A stretch of 64,000 nt of DNA from DASQYE01 sp036389675 (GTDB lineage Bacteria > Acidobacteriota > Blastocatellia > Pyrinomonadales > Pyrinomonadaceae): the NCBI GenBank assembly GCA_036389675.1, contig DASVWI010000015.1:104092-168091 (forward strand). Reading direction: 5' to 3'. This document shows, one piece after another, positions 54,673 to 62,500 of the stretch. Within the stretch, counting starts at the first letter, position 1; each line of letters opens with the position of its first letter. A model generated the notes under the pieces. The model made no database searches, was not told the origin of the DNA, and was given only the letters and a program-made list of their open reading frames with translations. The translations under genes and the position numbers were made by a program.

Positions 54673-55971
54673 ATGATCCATAGGCCGTTAATTATCCTGT
54701 TGGTGCTCTTTACAGGGCTGCTGTCTCCTGCCTTCGCGCAAACCCAATCGACGGAGAATTCTCAGCGACGGCCACTGACTGCTATCCGTGCCGCGCAGTT
54801 ATTGGACGTGAAGAGCGGCACGCTGCTCCGTAACGCCGTGGTGCTCATAGAAGGCGAGCGCATCTCGGCGGTTGGCGCGGGGTTGCCCATCCCCGCCGGC
54901 ACGACCGTCATAGATTTGGGGGATGTGACCCTCCTGCCGGGTCTGATTGATTGCCACACGCACCTGATGGCTGACATTAAAGGCGACGATTACGGGGCGA
55001 TGCTTCTGACCCAACCGCAGTCCTACCGCGCTCTCGTCGGGGCATCGAACGCGCGGCGCACGCTTCTGGCGGGCTTCACCTCGGTGCGCGACGTGGAGAA
55101 CGAAGGGTCGGGCTACGCGGACGTGTCTTTGAGGGATGCGATTAACCGCGGGCTGGTTGAGGGGCCGCGCATGAAGGTCGCCACGCGCGCCGTCGCCGCC
55201 CTCGGGCAGTATAACCCCTTCGGCGTCTCGCCCGACCTGCCGGACTTCCCGCGCGGCGCGCAGATGGTGAGCGGTGTTGAGGAGGCGCGGCGCGCCGTGC
55301 GCGAACAGATCGGTAACGGTGCAGACCTGATCAAGGTCTACGCCGACTGGCAGTACCCGACGTTGACGGTCGAGGAGTTGAAGGTCGTCGTCGAGGAGGC
55401 ACACAAGGCCGGCATCACCGTCGCGGCGCACGCGGCGACGACCGAGGGCGTACGCAACGCCGTCAACGCGGGTGTTGACTCCATCGAGCACGGTGACAAT
55501 ACCGACCGCGCCACGCTGGAGCTGATGAAGCAGAAGGGCGTGTGGCTTGTGCCGACGTTCGCGACGCTGATAAGGCAGGGCGAGACAATTAAAGACACGG
55601 AAGTTCTCAAGAGGTTCAATGCCTACGTGGAGAAAAAGCGGAAGATGTTGCAGTTGGCGCGCTCTCTCGGCGTAAAGATCGCGCTCGGCTATGACCCCGC
55701 CAGGGCCGAGGTGCACGGCACGAACGCGCGCGAGATCGCGGCGATGAAGACGGCAGGCTTCACGAACCTGGAGCTTCTGCGCGCAGCGACGGTGAACGGC
55801 GCAGAGCTTCTGGGCTGGCAGGATAAGGTCGGCTCACTTGAGGCCGGGAAGTTCGCCGACATCATAGCCGTCCGCGGCGACCCGCTCTCCGACATCACGC
55901 TGTTAGAGCACGTGCTGTTCGTCATGAAGGACGGCATCGTGGTGAAGGATAAGCATGAGGTCACTCGATGA
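54673..55971 (+). CDS. Secreted amidohydrolase/imidazolonepropionase-like (cassette 26)
   Basis: 432 residues. A signal peptide ends near AFAQTQS. The TIM-barrel amidohydrolase signature is present: VTLLPGLIDCHTHL with metal-binding HxH, a lysine in LIKVYADWQ, VAAHAATTEGVRNAV with the third His, SIEHGDN with the fourth and ALGYDPA where most members have GTDA. These enzymes hydrolyse amides or dipeptides with one or two metals. The gene is clearly GC-richer than its neighbours and close to the chromosome half in composition. ATG at 54673 follows GGAGGCGG. Confidence 0.87.
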   Translation: MIHRPLIILLVLFTGLLSPAFAQTQSTENSQRRPLTAIRAAQLLDVKSGTLLRNAVVLIEGERISAVGAGLPIPAGTTVIDLGDVTLLPGLIDCHTHLMADIKGDDYGAMLLTQPQSYRALVGASNARRTLLAGFTSVRDVENEGSGYADVSLRDAINRGLVEGPRMKVATRAVAALGQYNPFGVSPDLPDFPRGAQMVSGVEEARRAVREQIGNGADLIKVYADWQYPTLTVEELKVVVEEAHKAGITVAAHAATTEGVRNAVNAGVDSIEHGDNTDRATLELMKQKGVWLVPTFATLIRQGETIKDTEVLKRFNAYVEKKRKMLQLARSLGVKIALGYDPARAEVHGTNAREIAAMKTAGFTNLELLRAATVNGAELLGWQDKVGSLEAGKFADIIAVRGDPLSDITLLEHVLFVMKDGIVVKDKHEVTR

Positions 55972-56037
55972 GGTATAGGTGATTCGATCAAAAAACGTCC
56001 CCGCGGGGTTAGGCTGATGCCTTTTATTAAGAATCGC

Positions 56038-56192
56038 GTCCTAACAGCGGCATGCACCCGACGTCCCGCCACGATGCATCTCATGATTCTTAATATGGTG
56101 GGAACGTCAAAGAGCTAAGGGAAAATCGCGATTCGTCTTGTGGTTTATGGCGGTGCGGGTTAGCCGTGCCCGGTCAATTCGGGCATCAAACG
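56038..56192 (+). repeat. attC site 27 (degenerate, long)
   Basis: R'' CGTCCTAAC is fair, the R' position reads GCATCAAACG; the right half CCGGTCAATTCGGGC is still recognisable. At about 155 bp the longest site. ATTAAGAATC at 56025 and GATTCTTAAT near 56085 form an extra inverted repeat. Confidence 0.55.
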
Positions 56193-56210
56193 TGCGAGTT
56201 GAAAATAATT

Positions 56211-56669
56211 ATGCAGTGGTCGAAACTGAAAGCCAGAGTCAAAGACCTCATCTGTCCTGAGCTAAGAGACAGAATAGAGTTCTATGTGACCAGCTACCGT
56301 GAATCTCATGATGGCGCAGATAAGGTCTGGATTACTGTTGATGGCGAAAAGATATGCAGTTGTAAACATTATCCACATGAATGGGCCAAGGCAGATGCTT
56401 ATCGTGCCGGCTTACGTGGGGAAGAAATCAAATCTTTATTGGCGAAGGAAGAAATTCACAGTCCAGGAAATTTCGGTGACGCAATGCGCATCTATCTTGA
56501 TTCACCGATTCATGAAGCACTGGAATCTTCCGACCCTTTAGTTAAGGCTTTTGCTATAGTTGATCGCCGTGCAGGCAAAAGGATGCTGTCGAAGCTTGAG
56601 ATTTCGGATTCGGAGCATTCGCTAGTGAAACGGTTTTATGAATTACGCCGCGCGTCGGCGCACGTTTAA
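56211..56669 (+). CDS. SF0329-like hypothetical protein (cassette 27)
   Basis: 152 residues. MQWSKLKARVKDLICPELRDRIEFYVTSYR...DKVWITVDGEKICSC resembles the small SF0329 family of cytosolic proteins with pattern WSKLKK...ADSLKGRVELHSTRYR...GRAWITVDG; role unknown. The second half LDSPIHEALESSDPLVKAFAIVDRRAGKR is helical and basic. The stop TAA lies in the R'' core of attC-28 (GTT TAA). Start chosen at ATG 56211, as the longer frame starts inside attC-27. Confidence 0.6.
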   Translation: MQWSKLKARVKDLICPELRDRIEFYVTSYRESHDGADKVWITVDGEKICSCKHYPHEWAKADAYRAGLRGEEIKSLLAKEEIHSPGNFGDAMRIYLDSPIHEALESSDPLVKAFAIVDRRAGKRMLSKLEISDSEHSLVKRFYELRRASAHV

Positions 56670-56768
56670 CAACTCATTGAACCGGAGCGCGGGATAGCTT
56701 TGCTTTCATGCGCGAGACTTGGCTGTATTAACGGTTCGTCGCGCCCGGCTAATTCGGGCGTTAGGCGG
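56662..56768 (+). repeat. attC site 28
   Basis: R'' ACGTTTAAC supplies a stop codon; R' GTTAGGCGG; right half CCCGGCTAATTCGGGCGTTAGGC. Confidence 0.9.
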
Positions 56769-56800
56769 AACAAATTTCCGGGTCGCATTGTCTAATAAGA

Positions 56801-57280
56801 ATGATGAGAGCTGACGCCATCCTAAAAAGTTTATTATTAGCTGTCCTGTTATTGGGGACGCTTAACTTGGCGGGCCAGATTTACAGGGCCGTCGAGGCCG
56901 CTAATGCACAGCAACGCCTTTATGATAAGTATGGCGTAATTGCGTGTAAGCTCGGCCCTTCAAGGGATGAATCCTCACGGTTCTTGCTTGAGCTAGGGTT
57001 GCTCCTCGCTCTCATGGGCCGCTTCTTTAAGCGTTGTGCGGGCCAATTTATCTCCTTGTTCGGCTTGCTGTGGTCCGTGAGTATCTACGCTCTATGGTGG
57101 CAGTATTACTTTAGATTGATAGAAGTTTCCGAGGCCGGGAATGAAGCTATTCCTCACCTCTTCTATCTGTACAATGCCGTTTGGTTCGATCTGTGCATCG
57201 CCGCGTTATTACCCGTCTTACTTACCTTTCAAGCCATCCAAATCGGTCTATCCTTAACGGTTAGAAATAAAATCCGGTAA
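56801..57280 (+). CDS. Membrane protein, four helices (cassette 28)
   Basis: 159 residues with hydrophobic segments at about 8-25, 60-78, 83-103 and 128-150. No named family. The segment between helices 1 and 2 (VEAANAQQRLYDKYGV) is soluble. ATG at 56801 is followed directly by a second ATG. Function unknown. Confidence 0.65.
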   Translation: MMRADAILKSLLLAVLLLGTLNLAGQIYRAVEAANAQQRLYDKYGVIACKLGPSRDESSRFLLELGLLLALMGRFFKRCAGQFISLFGLLWSVSIYALWWQYYFRLIEVSEAGNEAIPHLFYLYNAVWFDLCIAALLPVLLTFQAIQIGLSLTVRNKIR

Positions 57281-57301
57281 AATGAATCGCGTGGATGGGC
57301 T

Positions 57302-57415
57302 CAGCCTAACAACTCATTCAACCGGAGCGCTCGATTGAATGGCTTTCATCATTCCTCCTTTCGGTGTGGATTGGATGCTCCTCGCTCGCAGCGTTTTGAT
57401 TCGGGCGTTGGGCTG
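57302..57415 (+). repeat. attC site 29
   Basis: R'' CAGCCTAAC, R' GTTGGGCTG; right half GCGTTTTGATTCGGGCGTTGGGC. Confidence 0.88.
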
Positions 57416-57445
57416 CCGAAGCTTCCCAGTCTAAAATCTTCTGCT

Positions 57446-58021
57446 ATGAAAGAACTGCTTTCCGTCAGCTACCTTTTTTCTCCCCTGCTGCTCGGGTTAA
57501 CTGCTCATGGATTGTGCATAAAATTCAATTGGCTATCTTCCCTTTATCGCCCCATTGATAGAGGGTGTAGCTTTCATGGTAAAAGGATATTTGGCGCGAA
57601 CAAGACTTATCGCGGCATTGTAGCTGTCGGATTAGGCACGGCTATAGGCTTCAGCTTACAGACTCTGTTCTTTCATCGCTTCACTCCGATTCGCGGCATT
57701 GAATTAATCGACTACTCTTTCCCGAAAACCACGATTATCGGTTTTGTCTTCGGAGCGGCAGCTATGCTCAGCGAGCTACCGAACAGCTTTATCAAGCGGC
57801 AATTAGACATCGCTCCCGGCAACGCGGCGAGCGGGGTAACGGCGCTAATCTTCTACGCTTTCGACCAAATAGACTTTCTCCTGGGAGCGTGGCTGGTTCT
57901 AGCGTTGTTCATCTCTGTCACCTTTGAGCGGGTGCTGTGGTCGCTGGTATTCCTGTTTATTAGCCACCAGGTTATTACGACCGTCGGTTATTCACTAGGT
58001 ATGCGCACAACACCAAGATGA
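57446..58021 (+). CDS. CDP-archaeol synthase (CarS/DUF46)-like membrane protein (cassette 29)
   Basis: 191 residues, about five membrane segments. PIDRGCSFHGKRIFGANKTYRG matches the nucleotide-binding motif of the CarS family (R-x-x-G-x-N-K-T-x-R-G), and ELPNSFIKRQLDIAPGNAASG the second conserved loop. In archaea CarS joins CTP to digeranylgeranylglycerol phosphate; bacterial relatives are uncharacterised and similar to CdsA-type cytidylyltransferases. Start ATG at 57446; a longer frame begins in attC-29. Confidence 0.8.
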   Translation: MKELLSVSYLFSPLLLGLTAHGLCIKFNWLSSLYRPIDRGCSFHGKRIFGANKTYRGIVAVGLGTAIGFSLQTLFFHRFTPIRGIELIDYSFPKTTIIGFVFGAAAMLSELPNSFIKRQLDIAPGNAASGVTALIFYAFDQIDFLLGAWLVLALFISVTFERVLWSLVFLFISHQVITTVGYSLGMRTTPR

Positions 58022-58041
58022 ATAATGATGCGAGACACGGC

Positions 58042-58159
58042 AGCCTAACAGCCCGAATCAACTCGACCCTCGCCAGCGAGTCTTTCATCAAAGTCGTGGG
58101 ATTTCTGCTATCTTGCGTGTAGGGCGCTGGCTTCGGGCGGGTTGATTCGTGCTTTAGGC
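58042..58159 (+). repeat. attC site 30 (divergent type)
   Basis: R'' AGCCTAAC, R' TTTAGGCG; left half AACAGCCCGAATCAACTCGACC differs from the array consensus, right half GGGTTGATTCGTGCTTTAGGC. Probably a different attC lineage. Confidence 0.75.
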
Positions 58160-58241
58160 GCGAGGTTGACGAAGCCTCCCAATTTGCGATAGAAGCGGTA
58201 GCCTGACAATAAATGTTCTAATAACTTTGGAGGTAAACTAA

Positions 58242-58616
58242 ATGGCAGCAGAGAGTTCAACAGACATCAGACAGAACTTCGATAACCCGGATGAAACCCG
58301 TCCGTTTGAGAAGGGGCGTGCTGAAATCGTGGAAGTCAATGGCATCACCTTAATGCGCGCGACTTTCGAGCCGGGATGGACATGGTCTGAGTGCGTTAAG
58401 CCGGTTGTCGGAGGTGATAGTTGTCAAGTCTCACACAAATGGTATGTTGTTTCAGGGCGGATGAAGATGCGCATGGATGATGGCACGGAACTGGAATGGA
58501 GGGCTGGCGATGTGGGCGTGATTCCGGCAGGTCATGATGCATGGGTTGTCGGAGATGAACCATTTGTGTTTATAGATTTTGAGGGGGGCGACGTTTTTGC
58601 AAAACCGCAGGGCTAA
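58242..58616 (+). CDS. Cupin protein (cassette 30)
   Basis: 124 residues. MRATFEPGWTWSECVKP, CQVSHKWYVVSGRMKMRMDDG and WRAGDVGVIPAGHDAWVVGDE define a single cupin barrel; one His of the first metal motif is kept. No signal peptide, so cytosolic. GGAGGT seven bases before the ATG is an excellent ribosome site. A terminator follows, so this gene ends its own message and also stops read-through to the right. Confidence 0.8.
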   Translation: MAAESSTDIRQNFDNPDETRPFEKGRAEIVEVNGITLMRATFEPGWTWSECVKPVVGGDSCQVSHKWYVVSGRMKMRMDDGTELEWRAGDVGVIPAGHDAWVVGDEPFVFIDFEGGDVFAKPQG

Positions 58617-58628
58617 TGGGTTCAAGGG

Positions 58629-58668
58629 TGGAAAGGGCGAGGTTTGCGAGCCTCGCCCTTTTCAATTT
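58629..58668 (+). terminator. Intrinsic terminator inside the array
   Basis: GAAAGGGCGAGG, loop TTTGCGAG, CCTCGCCCTTTTC. The stem is 12 bases with TTTT in its 3' arm and an AATTT follow-up. It sits between the cupin stop and attC-31. Confidence 0.78.
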
Positions 58669-58690
58669 GATGTCGAGGTTACCGAAGCTG

Positions 58691-58796
58691 CGCCTAACGA
58701 CTCATTGAACCGGAGCGGAAATAGCGCGGCTTTCATTCGATAACTTGAAGGGCTTGTTAGTTGTTTCCGCGCCTGGTTAATTCGGGCGTGGGGCGC
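58691..58796 (+). repeat. attC site 31
   Basis: R'' CGCCTAAC, R' GTGGGGCGC with a changed core; right half CTGGTTAATTCGGGCGTGGGGC. Confidence 0.85.
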
Positions 58797-58838
58797 TTCG
58801 TGAAGACAATCAGCCGTTTTCTAAACGGAGAAAATTTA

Positions 58839-59264
58839 ATGTTAAAGCAAATGTTTCTTGTCACATCTATTTTTGTTTGTGGAGGAGTATCGACGCAAGC
58901 GCAGACTGCCGCCGTAAAAAAACAAATTCTCAACAGAATTATTCAGCTTGGCGAGGTAACACGAGAAGAAGTTAATGAGCGCGGCGGAGTCAGTAAAATT
59001 TTAAATATTCAAAGCATTGACTTAAATCGTGACGGGAAACCGGAGTATATTGTTGTCTGTGATTGCTCGCTTGGCGGGACGCCTTTTGTTTTCCGCAAAA
59101 CGTCGAAGGGAGTCAAAGATTTATTTGTCGGCGAAGTTCGATCAACCGTTACGCTGTCGAAAGGTTACACAAAAGGCTGGCGAAATCTTGAATATGAAGC
59201 GGGAAATTCGCCTGGTTATCAATCTCAGCCCTTACGCTTTAACGGAAGCCAATACAAAAAGTAG
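58839..59264 (+). CDS. Hypothetical exported protein (cassette 31)
   Basis: 141 residues. A signal peptide ends near STQAQTA. SIDLNRDGKPEYIVVCDCSLGG has the calcium-loop-like DxNxDGxxE pattern of dockerin or FG-GAP type proteins. The rest is short strands. No family named. ATG at 58839 follows CGGAGAAAA; the longer frame starts in attC-31 and is rejected. Confidence 0.68.
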   Translation: MLKQMFLVTSIFVCGGVSTQAQTAAVKKQILNRIIQLGEVTREEVNERGGVSKILNIQSIDLNRDGKPEYIVVCDCSLGGTPFVFRKTSKGVKDLFVGEVRSTVTLSKGYTKGWRNLEYEAGNSPGYQSQPLRFNGSQYKK

Positions 59265-59325
59265 CTACAGGCGAGACCCAAATTACTTTTTTGTTTGCAA
59301 CACTACATTTATTGGTTAAGAACTC

Positions 59326-59439
59326 GCCCAACAAATCAATGGACGCGAGGCGGAAACAGCGGCTTTCATCAAACGCTGCCTTTTTATATTTTACTTTATC
59401 GCTGGCTGGTTTCCGCCCGGGTCATCCCAGCCATTAGGC
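59326..59439 (+). repeat. attC site 32 (divergent type)
   Basis: R'' GCCCAAC, R' ATTAGGC; halves AACAAATCAATGGACGCGAGGCGG and CCGCCCGGGTCATCCCAGCCATTAGGC differ from the consensus, like sites of other integrons. Confidence 0.72.
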
Positions 59440-59471
59440 GCTCATCCTTGAGATCGGCATAGAGGCTCTAT

Positions 59472-59753
59472 ATGAAATGTGTTTCATGCGGGAGCACCAA
59501 TTTAGTTGAGGGGGAAGTCCCGCAGACTCCCAAGGATGATCTCAAGTTCTATCCCGGAGGGCGATCCTTCAAAGATAGAATGTTCGGCCATGGCCGGCAG
59601 ATCCACGCCTATGGCTGTCTACATTGTAACCATCTGCAATTCACTGTCGATTTCGAGCCGGGTGACCTAGAGCGTTTCGAGGAATTCGAGGGCGTGCAAC
59701 CCCCGGTGATAGAAAGGCTCGAAGGAGGTTTGGAGGAAAGAGGAGACGAGTGA
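59472..59753 (+). CDS. Small zinc-ribbon protein (cassette 32)
   Basis: 93 residues. MKCVSCGSTNLVEGEV and AYGCLHCNHLQF provide two CxxC knuckles (C3, C6, C49, C52) of a single zinc ribbon. An acidic tail follows (EPGDLERFEEFEG, ERGDE). Cytosolic; nucleic-acid or protein binding is likely but not shown. No signal peptide. Confidence 0.75.
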   Translation: MKCVSCGSTNLVEGEVPQTPKDDLKFYPGGRSFKDRMFGHGRQIHAYGCLHCNHLQFTVDFEPGDLERFEEFEGVQPPVIERLEGGLEERGDE

Positions 59754-59763
59754 CAGGAATGCC

Positions 59764-59870
59764 GCGCCTAACAACTCATTCAACCGGAGCGGAAATAGCT
59801 CGGATGTCATTCGCAAATTATGATGCTGCTCGGCAATTCTTCCCGCCTGTTTGATTCAGGCGTTAGGCGC
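59764..59870 (+). repeat. attC site 33
   Basis: GCGCCTAAC and GTTAGGCGC are perfect complements; right half CCTGTTTGATTCAGGCGTTAGGC. Confidence 0.92.
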
Positions 59871-59936
59871 TTGACCCTAACACAAAATCCAAGTCTAATT
59901 CACTCAGCTGAAAGCCAGTTCAGAGAAATTATCGTT

Positions 59937-60269
59937 ATGCGTAACTCATCTATAGTAGCAATCTTTCTACTTCTATTTTGTGTTTTGGCGTGTGATGGCT
60001 TTACGCATCTTAAGGGAAAGGTCTTAGATAAAGACGGGAAACCTGTTGAAGGCGCTTTTGTTGAAATGAAAAATGTTTCGGGAGGGCACAAAGACGAAAC
60101 AAGGACTGAAGCTGATGGTAGTTTCTCTGTTGGATTTACTCACGCTCCGCTTAACATTGATCTCATCTTGACAGTTTCAAAAGGAGGCTACAAAACATTT
60201 GAAATTAGATTCAAATCAAGTGAGGCACGCGAGCGCCCGATGAATATAACTTTAGAGTCCGCACAATGA
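59937..60269 (+). CDS. Lipoprotein with carboxypeptidase-regulatory-like domain (cassette 33)
   Basis: 110 residues. A lipoprotein signal ends in LLLFCVLAC, with the lipobox cysteine at about 19. The mature part is a single beta sandwich: HLKGKVLDKDGKPVEGAFVEMKNVSGG, TRTEADGSFSVGFTHAP and SKGGYKTFEIRF. Such domains sit on the outside of the cell. ATG at 59937 is chosen because the longer frame begins in attC-33. Confidence 0.8.
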   Translation: MRNSSIVAIFLLLFCVLACDGFTHLKGKVLDKDGKPVEGAFVEMKNVSGGHKDETRTEADGSFSVGFTHAPLNIDLILTVSKGGYKTFEIRFKSSEARERPMNITLESAQ

Positions 60270-60310
60270 AGGATTATGGAGGAATGGTGCTGCGGCTTAT
60301 CATTAATGCC

Positions 60311-60417
60311 GCGCCTAACGACTGATTGAACCGGAGCGCGAGTTACTTGCTTTTCATTGAGAATTTGCCAGCATCGGCGGCGGTGTCTGCGCGCGGTTTA
60401 ATTCAAGCGTTATGCGC
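60311..60417 (+). repeat. attC site 34
   Basis: R'' GCGCCTAAC, R' GTTATGCGC; right half GCGCGGTTTAATTCAAGCGTTATGC. An ATG in R' opens the next gene's frame. Confidence 0.88.
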
Positions 60418-60438
60418 CGGGTTCCTGTCAGATATATT

Positions 60439-61242
60439 ATGAAGGAGTTTGAGGCACAAGAAAGAGTGAACTGGCACGCAGTTGCCTTCTACTACCTTGC
60501 GGCCTGTGCTCTTTCATGGCCTTTCCTTTGGTGGAGGGATGTATATCCTGAAAGCTGGTTCAGCTGGCAGTTTCCGAAGGTTTCGCCAACCTCACCGCTT
60601 ACATTTATTCTGAAGATGGCTATCATTATGTGGGGACCCGGAATGGCAGCCATTCTTTCCCTCGTAATTTTCAGGAAAACACATCGTCGTACAATCACTT
60701 TCTGGGGAACTTCATGGTCTAAGAGTCTGGCTTTCTACTGGGTGCCGATTCTATTTGCGGTTGCTGTCGGCGTCCCGATGCCTGACGGAAGCATTAATCG
60801 CTTGGGTACGTTGGCATTAGGTTTGGTGACGCTGCTTACCATCCTTGGCGAAGAGTTGGGTTGGCGCTGGTTCCTACAGGATGCTCTTCGCCCTCTCACA
60901 CTCGTGAAAAGGTATGTGCTCATTGGTGTACTTTGGGAGTTCTGGCATTTCACAAATCGAACTACTCACGGGTCAATAAAGCAGATAGTTTTATTTCTGG
61001 CTATCTTTTATCCGGTAGGCATCATCCTCTCCTGGTTGATTGGAGAAGCAACGGAGCGAGGCAAGTCGCTGCTCGTTGCCGTCACACTCCATGCATGGTT
61101 CGATATTGTGTTTACGTTTCCCGGCACGCGGACTTACATCGCACTTGCGCTTTCAATTCTATTTTGGATTATCCTTTTGATGTACTGGAATAAGGATAAA
61201 GGCAAGGCGCATAACAACTCACTGAACCCGACCGCTCGATAG
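60439..61242 (+). CDS. CPBP (CAAX-like) intramembrane metalloprotease (cassette 34)
   Basis: 267 residues, about eight membrane segments. The family motifs are there: EELGWRWFLQ (EExxxR), EFWHF (FxxxH form) and TLHAWFD (HxxxD/N). CPBP proteases cut membrane or prenylated proteins; bacterial members often give bacteriocin self-immunity. The last residues AHNNSLNPTAR are encoded by attC-35. Start could also be the ATG at 60412, which lies in R' of attC-34. Confidence 0.85.
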   Translation: MKEFEAQERVNWHAVAFYYLAACALSWPFLWWRDVYPESWFSWQFPKVSPTSPLTFILKMAIIMWGPGMAAILSLVIFRKTHRRTITFWGTSWSKSLAFYWVPILFAVAVGVPMPDGSINRLGTLALGLVTLLTILGEELGWRWFLQDALRPLTLVKRYVLIGVLWEFWHFTNRTTHGSIKQIVLFLAIFYPVGIILSWLIGEATERGKSLLVAVTLHAWFDIVFTFPGTRTYIALALSILFWIILLMYWNKDKGKAHNNSLNPTAR

Positions 61243-61318
61243 CAATCTTTTCATCATTGATTTATCCTTTCCGCATTAGTTGCCTGCGCTCGGCGCGGGT
61301 TAATTCGGTTGTTAGGCT
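61208..61318 (+). repeat. attC site 35
   Basis: R'' GCGCATAAC, R' GTTAGGCTG; right half GCGGGTTAATTCGGTTGTTAGGC. It encodes the end of the preceding protein. Confidence 0.9.
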
Positions 61319-61379
61319 GTTCCAATATGCAAAATCTATACTTTGTTAGAGTCAGTGTGTCTAAGCAGGGGAGATTCTT

Positions 61380-61670
61380 ATGAATCATTTGAAGGCCCGT
61401 CTTCTGGCAGTAGTAATCATCATCATCTTTGCCGGCATGATCTATTACAACTGGCATCTATTGATCAGCGCTGGTAGCTACTCAATGAAACTCGCTGCCT
61501 TCGGGCCTGTCGGAGTAGTGGGTGGAATCTTCCTGCTCTTGTTTCCCGGAATGGCCGGCAAGCCCGAAACGACGAAGGATAAAGTCATAGTGCTGCTGGT
61601 GTTCGTTGTCGGGGTAATGGCCGGTTTATATAACTGGTATCTGATGGATCCCGGTTTCTTCGGAAGATAA
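61380..61670 (+). CDS. Small membrane protein, three helices (cassette 35)
   Basis: 96 residues; hydrophobic segments at about 8-23, 36-58 and 68-86. No family named; GMAGKPETTKDK forms the only hydrophilic loop. GGGGAGA ten bases before the ATG is a strong ribosome site. Function unknown. Confidence 0.68.
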   Translation: MNHLKARLLAVVIIIIFAGMIYYNWHLLISAGSYSMKLAAFGPVGVVGGIFLLLFPGMAGKPETTKDKVIVLLVFVVGVMAGLYNWYLMDPGFFGR

Positions 61671-61685
61671 GACGGGATCACCGCC

Positions 61686-61795
61686 GCCGCCTAACAACTC
61701 GTTGACCCGGAGCGCGAATAGCGTTGCTTTCATGCGCGAGACTTGCTTTAATTCCACCTCTCGTCGCCGGGGGTTATCCGCAGCGCTTTGTTGCC
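61686..61795 (+). repeat. attC site 36 (degenerate right end)
   Basis: R'' GCCGCCTAAC and left half AACAACTCGTTGACCCGGAGCGCG are good; the right half reads GGGGTTATCCGCAGCGCTTTGTTGCC, with no GTTAG core. Confidence 0.65.
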
Positions 61796-61837
61796 TTCTC
61801 AGGCGCTGCTCGATCGCAGAAAGCGAAGCGGCGGCGC

Positions 61838-62500
61838 TTAAATGGAAGTGCGATTATGTCCCGCTAATGGGTGCTTATCCTTAACGAGCCTGAGGAAATC
61901 TTCAACCATATATGGGTCAAGCTCACGCCCGGCCATCTCTATTAGATTGCTGAAGGCTTGACGTTTCGTGAGCGTGGGTTTGTAGGAACGCTTGGCGCGT
62001 AGCGATGTGTAAACGTCAACGATGGTGACGATGCGCGCCGCGAGCGGTATCGCAGTCCGCGCGAGTCCTTCCGGGTAACCATTGCCATCCCATCGTTCAT
62101 GGTGATGAAGCACTACACAACGAATGGCCTCTGTAACCCCTGGAAGCTTTGAGATGACGGTTGCGCCGTAGACGGAATGTAGGGATACCATCGCGCGCTC
62201 CTCCTCATCAAGAGTATCCGGCTTTAAAAGAATCGAAGACGCAATAAAGTATTTGCCGATGTCATGCATGTGAGCGCCGAATTCTATCTCCTTGAGCGTA
62301 GGACCACGGCTTCTGCCAAGATGTAGAGAGGCAGCAAAGTAGCGGGCCAGTTTTGCCGTAGCATGGGCGTGTGGCTGAACATGCGTAAAGATTTCGGGGT
62401 ATGCTTGATGGCTAACCTTAGTGATCGCCCGTATTAGACCCGGCAGTACCTGCTGTCCGACAGATTTCCTGTCAACAGACCGAGAGGGGGAATACTTCAT
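61838..62500 (-). CDS. HD-GYP domain protein on the minus strand of the array (cassette 36)
   Basis: 220 residues. HMHDIGKYFI (HDxGK), ERAMVSLHSVYGATVI, VVLHHHERWDGNGYPEGL (HHExxxGxGYP) and VTIVDVYTSL cover the HD-GYP core that binds a two-iron centre and hydrolyses cyclic di-GMP. No sensor or receiver domain is attached, so it is a lone catalytic domain; the signalling input is unknown. The ribosome site AAGGAG precedes the ATG at 62500. Opposite to nearly all other cassette genes, it needs its own promoter, probably within 62501-62770. Confidence 0.87.
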   Translation of the reverse strand: MKYSPSRSVDRKSVGQQVLPGLIRAITKVSHQAYPEIFTHVQPHAHATAKLARYFAASLHLGRSRGPTLKEIEFGAHMHDIGKYFIASSILLKPDTLDEEERAMVSLHSVYGATVISKLPGVTEAIRCVVLHHHERWDGNGYPEGLARTAIPLAARIVTIVDVYTSLRAKRSYKPTLTKRQAFSNLIEMAGRELDPYMVEDFLRLVKDKHPLAGHNRTSI

